The notes beneath the pieces were generated by a model that was given only the letters and a program-made list of their open reading frames with translations, ran no database searches and had not been told where the DNA came from. The translations under genes and the position numbers were made by a program. A stretch of 64,000 bases of DNA from Harmonia axyridis (Eukaryota > Arthropoda > Insecta > Coleoptera > Coccinellidae), in NCBI RefSeq assembly GCF_914767665.1, contig NC_059502.1, forward strand, positions 6,200,001 to 6,264,000. The letters run 5' to 3'. Numbering within the stretch: the stretch's first letter is position 1; every line of letters begins with the position of its first letter. Shown here one piece after another: positions 45,282-56,879 of the stretch.

Positions 45282-46198
45282 AAGGGTGTTTTTTTTAGAG
45301 CTAAAGAACTTTAAATTGCAATAAAACAACGATGGATTATTCGATTGACATGAATTTTATTTACCCGCAAGATAATCTTGTGGCATTACATTTTAAATAT
45401 GATTTCTGGCATATGACCGCCACGGCTGGCTCGGATGTAGTCCAATCTGGACGTCCAATTTTCGATGACTTTTTTCAACATTTGTATATCGGCAATAACA
45501 CGGCGAATGTTATCTTCCAAATGGTCAAGTGTTTGTGGCTTATCCGCATAGATCAATGACTTTACATAGCCCCACAGAAAGTAGTCTAGCGGTGTTAAAT
45601 CACAAGATCTTGGAGGCCAATTCACTAGTCCAAAACGTTAAATTAGGCGGTCACCAATAAATGGATTGTGGCACGAGCTGTTTGACATTTGCGCCGTCTT
45701 GTTGGAACCACAGCTCCTGGACATCATGGTTGTTCAATTCAGGAATGAAACAGTTAGTTATCATGGCTCTATTCCGATCACCATTGACTGTAACGTTCTG
45801 GCCATCATCGTTTTTGAAGAAGTACGGATCAATGATTCCATCAGCCCATAAGGCGCACCAAACAGTCAGTTTTTCTGGATGTAACGGTGTTTCGACATAC
45901 ACTTGAGGATTAGCTTCACTCCAAATGCTGCAGTTTTGTTTGTTGACGAAGCCATTCAACCAGAAGTGCGCTTCATCGCTAAACAAAATAAAATGGACGT
46001 AGTGGGCGATACTTATTCTGCACAGAACCATTATTTTCGAAATGAAATTGCACTATTTGGAAACGTTGTTGAAGCGTGTCTATTTATGATGAATTGCCAA
46101 ACCAAACTGAGAATAAATCACTTGACAGCTGTCAAATCGGTCGCCATCTCAAACAGTAATGCCAACTTATAGTTATATACCTCGAAAAAAAACACCCT
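45282..46198 (-). mobile_element. rosa-like DD41D mariner, copy E
   Basis: Both termini are present (AAGGGTGTTTTTTTTAGAGC at 45282, AAAAAAACACCCT at 46198, TA on the right). The coding piece 45651-46031 (126 residues) runs from the shared deletion junction through FILFSDEAHFWLNGFVNKQN to LNNHDVQELWFQQDGA, so the first and second Asp are in one open frame. The C-terminal piece is 45386-45625, with CDLTPLDYFLWGYVK intact. Confidence 0.88.
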
Positions 46199-46430
46199 AT
46201 ACTTGTTTCTGTCTATGGCGAACAATTTTGCTGGTGAAAAATTCACTTCAACAGAGGTTTGTGAAAAATCGACTTTCTCAATTTCTTTCCAATAGGAACG
46301 AGAGCTTCTATGAGAGAATTATAATGATGTTACAAAATAGCAACAAGTTATCGAACTAAACGGCGCATATTTGACCTAAATCGGATCATTCCAACTATGG
46401 TCATTCTAGCTTTGCTTTTCATGCATATAT
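46199..46430 (+). repeat. 3' fragment of mariner family 3 (Hsmar1-like)
   Basis: TTGTTTCTGTCTATGG, TTTTGCTGGTGAAAA, AATAGGAACGAGAGCTTCTA and TATTTGACCTAAATCGGATC match 47936-48150 in order. It begins directly at the TA after rosa-like copy E, so E may have inserted at its edge. Confidence 0.65.
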
Positions 46431-47266
46431 AATCTGTCAGACATATTCAGATATTTTGAAATAAGGAAATCAGTTGCATAGAATTGAAATCTTCAGTATA
46501 TTTCATTCGAGAGCCATCATGTTCCTGGATCGATACATTCCATTCTAAGGATATTCCCTCGAACCTCTTTTTCATTCTAAAAATTCACCTCGCCATCCAT
46601 CTTACAATAAGAAACAGCTAAAAGTGAAAAAACGATTTCGCAACAATTCCTGCATTTCCACCGTATTTCACGAGATGTCGCTAGCACGTGGCATCGAGGG
46701 CCTAGACCCATTAATCGAATCCAAAGCCGGGAATTTATTGAAGTTTCAATGAGCCATTAATTAGACACCAAATTGCTAATAAAGACTGGTAAGCAATTAG
46801 TGTTCGATCTTTAATTGAAACTGAATCGTTCATTATGATGAAATGAGCTTTTCGTACGCTCGACTCGGAAATACATGATTATTGAATCGTTTTGAATACG
46901 AGGAGTGGATAATGATATCATTCAGATAATATCAGTTTGAGTTCATAGCAATTACGGCTCACGAATTGATGACGATTCCTGAAATGGTTCAACTGTTGGG
47001 TGTTTGAGGAGAGAACAATTTTGAAATAGGTTGATCCGATCTTGGGAAGATTACGAAGACTGAGCATGAATATGCTCAGTTTTCAATATGCATCTACGAG
47101 CGTGAAAAGAAATCCATTGTTAATAATAATAATTGGCTTCAGTTATTTGTACCTCGCGTTGTTTGAGTCTGATCGGGTTTCATGCATGAAAAAGATGCGA
47201 TTTAGTACTACAAAAACTTTTGTGACACTTTTGTGATAAGTTGACTCAGTTAAGTTTGAGCACGCG
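46431..47266. other. Interval with no recognised gene; homeobox-like AT words
   Basis: The stretch 46660-46850 has ordered words such as ATTAATTAG, CAATTAG and TTAATTG in mixed GC context. No coding. A regulatory role is speculative. Confidence 0.25.
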
Positions 47267-47272
47267 TTAAAG

Positions 47273-48150
47273 ATGGACACTAACAAAGAGATAATATGCT
47301 ATATTTTACAGTTTGTCTTCGATAATGGTGAAAATGCTAAGCAGGCGGCTGAAAATGTAAATATTGTTTATGGTCGAGTCCAGCCATCAGGTCAGCACTG
47401 TTTTGATTGCCCAAAAGCCCAAGATTGCACAAAAAATCATTTGGAACCATTTGCATAAGGCTGGTCTCAAGAAGAAGCTCGATGTATGGGTACCACAGAA
47501 GTTAACACAAAAAAACCCTCATGGTTCAAATTTTCATCTGCGTATCGCTACTGCATCACAACAAAATCGACCCATTTTTGAAGCGGTTTGATGTGACTGT
47601 TGATGAAAAGTGAATCACTAACGACAACGTCAAGAAAAAACGGTCGAGGTCGAAATGCGGTGAGCTTGATAGCCAGGAAGGTTTTGCTGTGTGTTTGGTG
47701 GGATTCGCAGGGAATTAGCTACTATGAGCTGTTCCCCTATGGCACAACTGTTAACTCGGAACTGTACTGTCAACAATTGAACCATCTAAAGAAAGCAGAA
47801 GCGGCCAGCTTTGGCCAATAGAAGAGGAATTGTGTTCCATCAGGACCACACCAGGTAACATACATCGAAAATAATTTGCCAGAGGATCCAGGAGCTTGGT
47901 AGGGAGGTTCTAGCACTAAGTGATTACTATTTGTTCCTGTCCATGGCTAAGGCTAACAGTTTTGCTGGTGAAAAGTTTGCTTCATCAGAAGGTTGGAGAA
48001 TCCTCGTAAAAATCGTCTTTCTCAATTTTTTGCCAATAGGGATGAGAGCTTCTATGAGAGAGGCATACCTAATGATATTACCTCCAATATGGCTTCAAGT
48101 TATTGAACAAACCGACGTATATTCGGCCTAAATCGAATCATTCTTACTAT
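47273..48150 (+). pseudogene. mariner family 3 transposase remnant (Hsmar1/SETMAR-like)
   Basis: N-terminus MDTNKEIICYILQFVFDNGE then AKQAAENVNIVYG (47273 on), followed in other frames by HKAGLKKKLDVWVPQKL (47450), a piece with ARKVLLCVWWDSQGISYYEL (47600-47821) and remnants of the DYYLFLSMA third-Asp region at 47915-47950. The order and motifs are those of Hsmar1-like (cecropia-type) mariners. Large internal deletions and frameshifts; no clear terminal repeats. Confidence 0.75.
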
Positions 48151-48834
48151 GGTGATTAAAGCCTTGTTTTTTATGCAAAACTAACGGATTTGTTTTTTCT
48201 ACAACTCATATGATACCCTAGTGGAGAAAGCATCAAAATAGGACTTGAGGTAACACAAGCAATTTTATCAGAAATAAATTACAGACCAGATTTCCCTCCG
48301 ACATGGAAATTCGCATAGAATCAAAGTTTTCGGCGATAATACAGCAATTTCATCAGCAGAAAGATATGTTCCACCCTTTCCGACGGAACCTTCCTCTTTG
48401 TCCGATGAAATTCATCCCCTACGCACAACTCTCCCCATGATTAATGAGATTAAACTCCTATGTGATCCCGAATTTGCTTTCCATCAGGGAGATTTCGCGA
48501 TAGGATTATTCCACGCGCATGATGGAGCAGTTTTTCCACGGAAAGGTCGAAATAGATGACTCCTGATGTATTCAAAGCCGATTGTTGAAGTTTTTTCGAT
48601 GCTCTCCGGATACGCGGGTTACATTATATAGCGCCCAGCTTTTTGCAGAATCCGGTGAATGGAATATCGAGAAATTATTCATGTTCAGAGTCATATATTG
48701 AATTTTGGTTTTAGGGGCCTTTGTAAGAATAAGAAGAGTTTTTGTAAGTACGTGTGAAAGCACGCATTTTGATCAATATTTTTTTAGTTTAGATTTGATT
48801 AAGAAAGTTTCATTTCACTGCGACTCAATGGTCT
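48151..48834. other. Interval with no recognised feature
   Basis: No gene or repeat edge supported. Confidence 0.3.
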
Positions 48835-49145
48835 ATTCTGCCCCCATCAGATCTATTCTCTCCATAACTTGATCTACAGCTCGCCTTCCAGTTCCAGAGT
48901 TTTAATGGTCTCCAATATCTTGGATGGCTTCAAGGAGGCTACTTCCTCACTTCTAAAAGTTTCGTGTCCAAAGCAGATTTTGCATTGGCTAGCGATGGCG
49001 AGGCATTCAGTCACAAGGTAATCCGGAGTTTCTCCTTCCTCCCCACAGAATCAGCATTCCTCATTTACTGTTAGACCCATTTCCATGAGGTGTTTCCAAA
49101 GGTGACAATGCCCTGTGAGGAATCCAGTGAGGAAGTGTAGCATTT
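48835..49145 (-). pseudogene. LINE C-terminal remnant
   Basis: Closely parallels 23519-23860: on the minus strand a stretch equivalent to HLMEMGL...GEEGETPDYLVTECLAIA, then AKSCFGHETF and KPSKILETIKTLEL-like sequence, with several stops. Same LINE family as the 23.5-kb remnant. Confidence 0.7.
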
Positions 49146-49154
49146 TTTACTAAT

Positions 49155-49260
49155 ATCCAGCGCTCTCAGACCCTCTCACACCATCGTGGAGAGGTGACTC
49201 TGCTGAAACGCACCGACTCCTATAAATCCACCGGGGCTCGAGCAGACAGAGGCACTACAC
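49155..49260 (-). repeat. Hammerhead-bearing repeat, 5' fragment
   Basis: Minus strand: GTGCCTCTGTCTGCTCGAG, GATTTATAGGAGTCGGTGCG, CAGCAGAGTCACCTCTCCAC, then GAGAGGGTCTGAGAGCGCTGG, where it is truncated before the ribozyme core. Confidence 0.6.
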
Positions 49261-50400
49261 CATATAGCAAAGATTGAAGTAATTTGGATTGTTGCAATAC
49301 GATAAAAAACAATGATTTCTTCGTTATATTATGCCAAGTTCTCCACTAAAATCATGATTTTTCTTTATTTCCATCATGAATTCATTCTCTGCTTCGAAAT
49401 ATAACCTACTCCCACTTTTGGCTGAATTTATGTACTTATCTCGGTTTTGTCTCAGTAGAGAGACAAACCGAAGACTGTTGACTAGTTTGAATGTCAGATC
49501 CTTTCAGTTTCAAAAGAAGTTCTTCGAAATGAAACTTTGAAATCTAAAATTTTCCGAAAATGAACATGAAGTGAAAAAACTCGAATTATTAGCGATAGGA
49601 ATCAAAAAATTGCATTAAAACAGGGAAACAATGAAATTCTTCATCTCACATGTCATATCTAGTGATTCAGGCATGAACAAAGGAAGTGGATTTGAGAGAG
49701 ACGAAACGATTTCACGATAAAAGTTCTTCCTCACGAAAAATAAGGAAAGTCAACAAAATGAGGGATTACATCAAATCAAACATGGATGTTCCTGAGCAAT
49801 TTAACTGGGAACGCCAATTTCAAACTTGAATTGGCCAGACGTTCCATAGGAGGGAACCGGATCCGTTGGAAAAAATTATTATTCAGTGGAGGACTGAGAA
49901 ATTAAGATTCCAAGAACTTTTGCCAACTAAAGTTCCATGAAACAAGGAATGCAATTTTTCAGGGATTTTCTCCTGAAGGTGCTGTGAATGATAATTTCAG
50001 TTAATTTAGGATATTGTTCCGCCGTCGAAGTAAGAAGAATTGGACTTGAGAACTTATGCATAGAATTCGTTTTATGCATAAATTCTGTGGTCTTTACAGT
50101 TTTCTACAAACTGGTTTGTAATAAGACGCAATATGTATCACTCCATTGGCAATGCTGATGATAGTCTTCTTTTCTGTATGTTACATATACAACAGCAGTC
50201 GAAGAATCGAAATACCTGATATCAATGGACTATTAAACATTCACGTCACATAATATTCAAATGACGATAGTAATACTCCGTATCAATGCAGACATTTTGG
50301 CCAATAAGTTCCAAATTCCTTTGTATTACGGGATAAACACACAAAGTCCACTGACTACCTGATTGAAATTCATCGCAGATCTTCGTAGTAGTATGTAGTT
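49261..50400. other. Interval upstream of the plus-strand LINE
   Basis: AT-rich. The last part before 50401 must include the LINE 5' untranslated region, but I cannot place its start. No other gene seen. Confidence 0.3.
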
Positions 50401-51402
50401 ATGATGGCGCCAAGTGCGGACGTATGTGAAAGATGCTCGGAGAATTTTATAGTTTCAAACAAGTTTATAAAGTGCTTTTTCTGTGAAAATAAGTACCATG
50501 CTAGCTGTGTGGCCATCAAAGATAATTGGCTAAAAATTTTCAATGAAAATGCTAATATGTTATGGGTTTGTGATCCATGTAAAGAAGATCGAAATCCAAC
50601 CAAGAAAAGTGGAGTAATTAATGATGTTCTTTCCGCTGAAAATGTGCTTTTACGTCAACTTATCGACGAAAAAGATTCTAAGAATTTGATCTTGGAGGAT
50701 AACATAGTACTTCTCAAAGAGAAAATTGAAAATCTTGTACAAAAACTGCAAATTTCGGAAATGCAACAAAAAAATCATGAGATTGCCGGTGTAAACAAAG
50801 ATAATTCATCGGATTTCATCGGTGTTCATCGGATTCCCATGTGTACTTATTCCAGTGTGGTTGAAAGAGACAGAGATACTTCAAATGTGACAATCAAACA
50901 AAACCAGAAAAGTCAAGCTGTCTCGAATCATAACCTCAAAATGAGTAACAATAATAAACAACCAGTTTTCAGAATAGAACAAGTTCGATCAGCAATAATG
51001 GAAGCTAATCAACTAAATAAAATGAAGGAGAATTCAACCACGAAAGACGGCGATAATAACACAGAATGGAAGTACGTAAAACGTAAGAGAAATCGTAAAT
51101 TCGTTGTAGGGCAGAACAATAATATAGGGAATATTACAACTGTTCCCAAATATGTGTCTCTGCATGTTACAAGACTCCATCCACAGACTAAAGCCACTGA
51201 TGTACTGAACATTCTGAAAGATAAATTTCCTGGAGTCAGTTGTGAGATACATGAATCACGACACCCTGATAAATACGTATCAATGAAAGTCAATATTCGT
51301 CAAGAAAATCTCAAGGACGCATGGAAAAAAGAAGTTTGGCCCTCAGGCGCGTTGGTTTCGAAGTTTTTTGTCAAGAAGAGGCTGCAACAATTAGACCCTT
51401 AA
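50401..51402 (+). CDS. LINE ORF1 with PHD-type zinc finger
   Basis: 333 residues. Residues 9-60 form a Cys4-His-Cys3 zinc finger (C9, C12, C25, C28, H33, C36, C57, C60) with the PHD-typical Trp two residues before the seventh ligand (WVC). Residues about 77-120 are coiled coil (LLRQLIDEKDSKNLILEDNI and following). The C-terminal 75 residues (YVSLHVTRLHPQTKATDVLN onward) form a compact block common in insect CR1-like ORF1 proteins. The first two codons are both ATG. The product is expected to bind element RNA; the zinc finger may tether to chromatin. It overlaps ORF2 in another frame. Confidence 0.85.
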   Translation: MMAPSADVCERCSENFIVSNKFIKCFFCENKYHASCVAIKDNWLKIFNENANMLWVCDPCKEDRNPTKKSGVINDVLSAENVLLRQLIDEKDSKNLILEDNIVLLKEKIENLVQKLQISEMQQKNHEIAGVNKDNSSDFIGVHRIPMCTYSSVVERDRDTSNVTIKQNQKSQAVSNHNLKMSNNNKQPVFRIEQVRSAIMEANQLNKMKENSTTKDGDNNTEWKYVKRKRNRKFVVGQNNNIGNITTVPKYVSLHVTRLHPQTKATDVLNILKDKFPGVSCEIHESRHPDKYVSMKVNIRQENLKDAWKKEVWPSGALVSKFFVKKRLQQLDP

Positions 51403-54233
51403 GAATAGTAGCTCCTAGTGATCGTACATTCCAAGTGGCGAGCATAATTCATCAGAATGTGCGGTCTCTGGGAAATAGTGTAAATAAGTTGGAAAAACTT
51501 CTGAAGGACAATCCTGAATGTATGATATTATGCATTACAGAGCACTGGAAATCACAGGATCAACTGGATCAATTGGGTTTGGAAAATTTCAAATCAATTG
51601 CAAGTGTATGCCGAGAAGCAGGACAACATGGGGGCTCAGCTATTTATGTAAGAAATCCTGTCATGGCAAGAAAACGTGAAATTATTAGTGATCTATCAGT
51701 TATAGGCGAATTTGAGTGCAGTGCTGTGGAATGCGTTATAAATAAGTTGTCTTTGGTGATTCTCTCAGTGTATAGACCACCTGGTGGAGGTATGGATTTA
51801 TTCTTTGATTTAATGGAGAATATTCTATTTGAGAAAATTGTACCTAATAGCATAATCTTTATAGTAGGTGATTTCAATATTGAAATGAAAGATGAAAACA
51901 GTGTTAAAAATAGGTTATTCACACTATTCAATAATTTTTCAATAAGAGCTCAGATTGATGAGTATACTAGAATAACAGAACACTCTAAGAGTTGTTTAGA
52001 CAACATATTCACTAATTTCTCTAGCGTAATATCAGCAGAGGTTTTAGAATACCATATTTCTGACCACATGGCTCAAAAAGTTTGTTTTCGTATTAGTAAT
52101 AGAGTCGAAACTGAGATTGTTCGGAAACGGTTCATTAATGAGAGCAATAAAACAATTTTCATGCATAAGCTCGAAGAACAAACTTGGGATAATGTTTATC
52201 TCATTGACGAGCATGATGTAAATGAACAATGGCTTGTTTTTGTTAATCAATTTTTGAATATATTCAATGAATGTTTTCCATTAACACCAGTGTATAAAAA
52301 TCGTAAAGTTATTAAGAAAAATTATAATATAGAAAGTATGAAGCAACAATTAGATACTCTGATGGTATTATCTGGATTTGATGTTTCATATAAAATACGA
52401 TATAATCAATGTAAAAGAGAGTATGATGAATTGTTGAAGTTAGAAAAACGCAAATCATATGATGAAAGAATCGGAAAATCTGACTGCAAAATAAAATCTA
52501 TGTGGGCTATTTGTAGAGAAATAACAGGAAAGAACATAACGCATGAACAGAATTTTTGTGAAGATCCATTAAAGTTAGCTAATGACTTCAATAAATACCT
52601 AGTGAAAGTTATTCAGGATATTCAATTAGGTCGGGAAGATACCCCTTTTGTTAATATTATCCCAGAAAATGATAGGTCAATGTTTCTGAAACCTGTAAGT
52701 GTTGCTGAGTTGGTTGAATTATCGAATCATTTGAAAAATAAACACTGCAGTGGTTATGATGATATACCAGTTAGTATCGTTAAATCATCAATTACAGTTA
52801 TTTCCACTATACTTTGTTATATATTGAATAACTCAATGAAATTCTCAATCTTCCCAAATAGGTTGAAGCATGCTCTGATAAAACCACTTTTCAAAAAGGG
52901 TGATCCAAATGATCTTGACAACTATAGACCGATAAGTTTATTACCCGCTTTTTCCAGAATTTTTGAATTAGTGATGTGTTCAAGACTGCTCAGTTTTATG
53001 AATGAGTGTAATCTTTTTTCCCAATGTCAGCATGGATATTTGCGAGGGAGATCGACTGATACTGCTATTTATCAGTTCATAAATGCAATTATAGATCATT
53101 TAGAAAACAAAAATTTAGCTTTGGGTCTTTTTATAGATCTGAAAAAAGCTTATGATTGTGTGGATCACGATATTTTATTGCAGAAACTTGATGGGTATGG
53201 TGTTAGGGGTAGGGCTAATGATTGGATACGGTCGTTCCTCTCAGATAGGTGTCAACAGATCGTTGTTGATAATAAAGTTAAATCTGAAGTTTCTTTTATT
53301 GATGTGGGTATAGCTCAGGGTAGTCTTGCCGGACCTATTCTGTTTATAATCTACATAAATGATTTGCCATTGTCATTGAATAAATATCTCATCACTAATT
53401 ACGTTGATGACACCAACATTTTATTACATGGAAATAGTTCCAATGAAATAATTGAACAAACAAAGAATTGCTACAATGAGGTTGATAGTTGGTTTTCTAT
53501 GAATAGGCTAGTGATAAATACTTCAAAAACAAGTTTGGTATTCTTTCGTACTAAACAATCACAAACATCTACACCAAGCAGTATTAATCTTGAAAATAAT
53601 ATAATAGAACCTGTATCAAGTACAAAATTCCTTGGCATACAAATAGATGAATTTCTGGATTGGGAGATACATATAAATAAACTTTGTTTAAGATTAGCCA
53701 GTGTTGGGTATGGAATCAGGGTTGTTGCTCAGTATATGAATGAGGGTACTTTGAAAATTTTGTATCATGCAAATTGTGAATCGATCATTAGATTTGGAAT
53801 CATTTTCTGGGGTGGCAACTCTAGAGTCCAATCAATATTCATAGCTCAGAAAAGAATTATTAGAACTATATGCAAAATGAAGTACAGGGATTCATGCAGA
53901 GGTAAATTCAGAAATATGAATATAATGACGGTATATGCTTTGTATATTTATGAATGTTTGTTGTTTGTTTTTAAAAATAGAGATAAGTTTGATATGGGAG
54001 TTAGTCATAATTATAATACAAGAACTCAAGATTTATTATATCCTTATCATAGATTAACCTTGAGTGAAAAAGGTCCTTATTACATGTGTATTAAAATATT
54101 CAATAGACTACCTAATTATATTAAATGCTGTGATAGTTTATATAGATTTAAGAAAATTGTTAAGAGAATGTTAATTCATTTGGAACCTTACAATTGTGGG
54201 GATTATTTTGTTTCTGAAAACTTGTGTATTTAA
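51321..54233 (+). CDS. LINE ORF2: AP-like endonuclease and reverse transcriptase
   Basis: 970 residues from the ATG at 51321, which lies inside ORF1; the endonuclease proper begins at about residue 43 (IIHQNVRSLGNSVNKLEKLL), so the start is not certain. Endonuclease: ITEHW, SVYRPPGG, GDFN, SDH. Reverse transcriptase: PLFKKGDPNDLDNYRPISLL, GLFIDLKKAYDCVDHDIL, GIAQGSLAGPILF and YVDD at 694-697 (Val in place of the usual Ala). The C-terminal block includes ANCESIIRFGIIFWGGNS and a basic tail. No RNase H. Translation relative to ORF1 may use reinitiation or the overlap. Intact throughout. Confidence 0.9.
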   Translation: MEKRSLALRRVGFEVFCQEEAATIRPLRIVAPSDRTFQVASIIHQNVRSLGNSVNKLEKLLKDNPECMILCITEHWKSQDQLDQLGLENFKSIASVCREAGQHGGSAIYVRNPVMARKREIISDLSVIGEFECSAVECVINKLSLVILSVYRPPGGGMDLFFDLMENILFEKIVPNSIIFIVGDFNIEMKDENSVKNRLFTLFNNFSIRAQIDEYTRITEHSKSCLDNIFTNFSSVISAEVLEYHISDHMAQKVCFRISNRVETEIVRKRFINESNKTIFMHKLEEQTWDNVYLIDEHDVNEQWLVFVNQFLNIFNECFPLTPVYKNRKVIKKNYNIESMKQQLDTLMVLSGFDVSYKIRYNQCKREYDELLKLEKRKSYDERIGKSDCKIKSMWAICREITGKNITHEQNFCEDPLKLANDFNKYLVKVIQDIQLGREDTPFVNIIPENDRSMFLKPVSVAELVELSNHLKNKHCSGYDDIPVSIVKSSITVISTILCYILNNSMKFSIFPNRLKHALIKPLFKKGDPNDLDNYRPISLLPAFSRIFELVMCSRLLSFMNECNLFSQCQHGYLRGRSTDTAIYQFINAIIDHLENKNLALGLFIDLKKAYDCVDHDILLQKLDGYGVRGRANDWIRSFLSDRCQQIVVDNKVKSEVSFIDVGIAQGSLAGPILFIIYINDLPLSLNKYLITNYVDDTNILLHGNSSNEIIEQTKNCYNEVDSWFSMNRLVINTSKTSLVFFRTKQSQTSTPSSINLENNIIEPVSSTKFLGIQIDEFLDWEIHINKLCLRLASVGYGIRVVAQYMNEGTLKILYHANCESIIRFGIIFWGGNSRVQSIFIAQKRIIRTICKMKYRDSCRGKFRNMNIMTVYALYIYECLLFVFKNRDKFDMGVSHNYNTRTQDLLYPYHRLTLSEKGPYYMCIKIFNRLPNYIKCCDSLYRFKKIVKRMLIHLEPYNCGDYFVSENLCI

Positions 54234-54302
54234 GTTTTTTATTCTGACGTCATTTCATCTTTTATGTAGCTTTTGTTGTGTAAAACTTGAAATAAAGAAA
54301 AT

Positions 54303-54330
54303 TATCTATCTATCTATCTATCTATCTATC
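54303..54330 (+). repeat. (TATC)n tail of the LINE
   Basis: About seven TATC/ATCT units immediately after the 3' untranslated region; marks the 3' edge of the insertion. Confidence 0.85.
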
Positions 54331-56317
54331 GTAGCCCTCTAGATTGCCAAATGGGGAGTACACGAGTGAATTGATACCGATCTGTATTCGAACCGGTTGC
54401 AATTCCCAAAAAAACTCTAAAGACGCTATAAGATGAGCGATATTAGTAAGTGTCATACCTGTGGAAGGGGAGATGAAAAGTGTTGATGAATCTTCGCGAA
54501 CTTGTATGTTTTATTCTTCCATATTGAAGATAAATGATATGTTGAAATATTTTTGGTAGCGAAAATCACATAATTTTGCTCCTTCTTTCTTTTATTGCGA
54601 AAATTCTACAATTCAGGAATTTCTATTATGTGTCATACCTCCTAATATTTTCTTTGCGAGGCATTCATCAGAGGTTATGATGATATCTGTGACAGTTTGA
54701 CAGTCAAAACTAAAACCTGAAATACCGAATTAACATTATAAGAGCCAAGGCCAAGCTTTACTAGACTAGCGTTAGCTGTGACATCGTCTGAATTTGAAAT
54801 CACGTTTTTCAACAGGACATGCAATTCGTTGTGCTAAATGCTAGTCTGAATAAACAGTCCCCAGGGTACCTGAGATTGCATCACGAACGTGAAATATCGA
54901 CCTCAACTAAAACCGGAAGTATGGCTGAACATTTCTGGAGAAAAAATACCAACATTCTTTGCCTTTATTCGATTACTCTGAAAAATCACCCGAGGAGTGA
55001 TATGAACTTAAGGCGTGTAGAGGCTTGGAAATAAAATATTTTTCTGGGAAGATTGAAACCTAGAACTTTCTCTGGAGGATCAATGATTAAACTTTTGTTG
55101 AATACATCACAAGAACTGCATTTCGAACACCAAATATCCTTGAACTTTCATTAGATTGAAAGAAGGTATTAATTCATGAAGGCTTGCGTGACTTCAATCT
55201 AGTAGTTCTTGTATTTGAGAGGTTAGATACAATTGGAAATAAGTTTTTCCCAAGATTTCTTGACTAGGACCTGTCTACGAATACTTAATATGTGATAGCA
55301 CTGGTAACCAATGTAAAGTTGTAGTTCGCGGATATGTGATAGCATAGCACCTTTTCAATTCTGTTGTTTCATTATTATTTATATCATTTCTGATATTTTT
55401 CTGGTCATTGTCTTACACCATGTCGTACAGTATATCCTTCTCCATTTTACATTCGATTGGGAATATTTAACCAGTTTTTCTCTGTTCTCACCAATTATAA
55501 CAACGAGGTCGAAGTCTTGGAACTTTTCCAGGATTAGGGGACTCGTTTCGGTTTGTCCTTTCAGTCATAACTTCATGCCTTATCCTGTGCCAATAATCTA
55601 CCACCGGAGTACATAAGCGGATTGAAAACTCCCTGGAAACATATGGGATTCTGGGAAGCCGCCTTGGCTTAATATATCCCGGGAAACTGATTCCAGGAAA
55701 AAAGAAGTCACTGGACTGAAACGGTGGGAAATTGTGCGAAGAAAAGGACTAACGGACTCAGAATCAGTAGGAGGTTGGGACGAGATATATTTCCGGTTGG
55801 GTGATGAATAGAAAGTTACATGTATGGAGTTATTTTTCTTGAATATTCGTCATTTTTATCATGGAATTTATATCGTAATGTGAATAATATCGAGGTTCAC
55901 ATCCCTCTTTCAATTCTATATGTCGAACAGAACTGTCTTCTAAGGCGTCCAGGATTGTGTACTCATGCTTTTTCGAAATATGTGTATCTAACTGTGTAGA
56001 TCGGGATGCAAATGTCTTCTTCTCTCCTCTTCTGCCACGAAAGACAAAGTAAAATTAAATGATACTGACGAAGACTTGCAAAGGCAGAGAAATATTCTCC
56101 TCTTGTTTCTGATTGGACTTTCATTGTTTCTGGAAGGAACTAGGGAAAAAGTTGTTCACTTTATCATTCTTCATGCATCTCTTTCTGACACTATATTGAT
56201 GTTACATCTCAAGTTACAGATTTGCCAGGACTGTATAACCTTATTAACAACAAACTCCAAACATTGTGAAGGAAAAAGCTTGCAACATATCTCCATCTAC
56301 TCAAGATTCTCCAATAT
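54331..56317. other. Interval with no recognised feature
   Basis: About 2 kb of AT-rich to mixed sequence. No frame with a known motif, no RNA gene, no clear repeat. Confidence 0.35.
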
Positions 56318-56371
56318 TTCAGAACGAATGATTATAATAATGAGAATATTATTATAATCATTCGTTCTGAA
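56318..56371. repeat. Perfect 24-bp inverted repeat (hairpin)
   Basis: TTCAGAACGAATGATTATAA and four more bases (56318-56341) pair perfectly with 56348-56371 across a 6-nt loop. No terminator-like T run; not part of any repeat recognised in the window. Confidence 0.9.
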
Positions 56372-56879
56372 CAGAAGTTCAGAATCCTAAATGAAACACA
56401 CCCTCAAACTACAAATCTTGACAATTTCTGGGATTTCAGATTGTGCCCAAACATCTAGACCAAACTGCAGACTACGTCCTCGAGTGGAGAGTGGGAATAG
56501 CCATGGCGAAGGACGAAAACATTGACCAAACTGGAATTAATGTTTGTCAGTTCTCACGTCCGGTGTTAGCTCAATTACTCCAAAAGACTAACTGGGTTGG
56601 TGTTCATTAATGTTAGGAACACGATTTTCGGGGAACGTTCCGTCCAATTCGGTCAGATGCTTTTGGGAAATTACTTCTGCTGGTTCTTCTTATCCAGCAT
56701 TTTATGTTGGTCATTTCAAACAGCGAATCCGGGAAATCGTTCAGATGAAACACTTGTTGGTGTCTAGATGACATTTTCGAGTGGAGATCTTCGAATTATA
56801 TTTCGCCAGACTTTATCAATGTCGTCAGTTCATAACGTTGAAGTTTGATTGCACAGTTGTTAAGTTCCAATCTTGAAAA

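Larger units (their letters stand above)
50401..54330 (+). mobile_element. CR1-like LINE with PHD-finger ORF1, apparently intact
   Basis: ORF1 (50401-51402) and ORF2 (51321-54233) overlap by 82 nt. A short 3' untranslated region with AATAAAG leads into a (TATC)n tail ending at 54330. Both frames are uninterrupted, so the insertion is young. PHD-like ORF1 and a microsatellite tail are known from CR1-type LINEs of animals. Confidence 0.85.
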
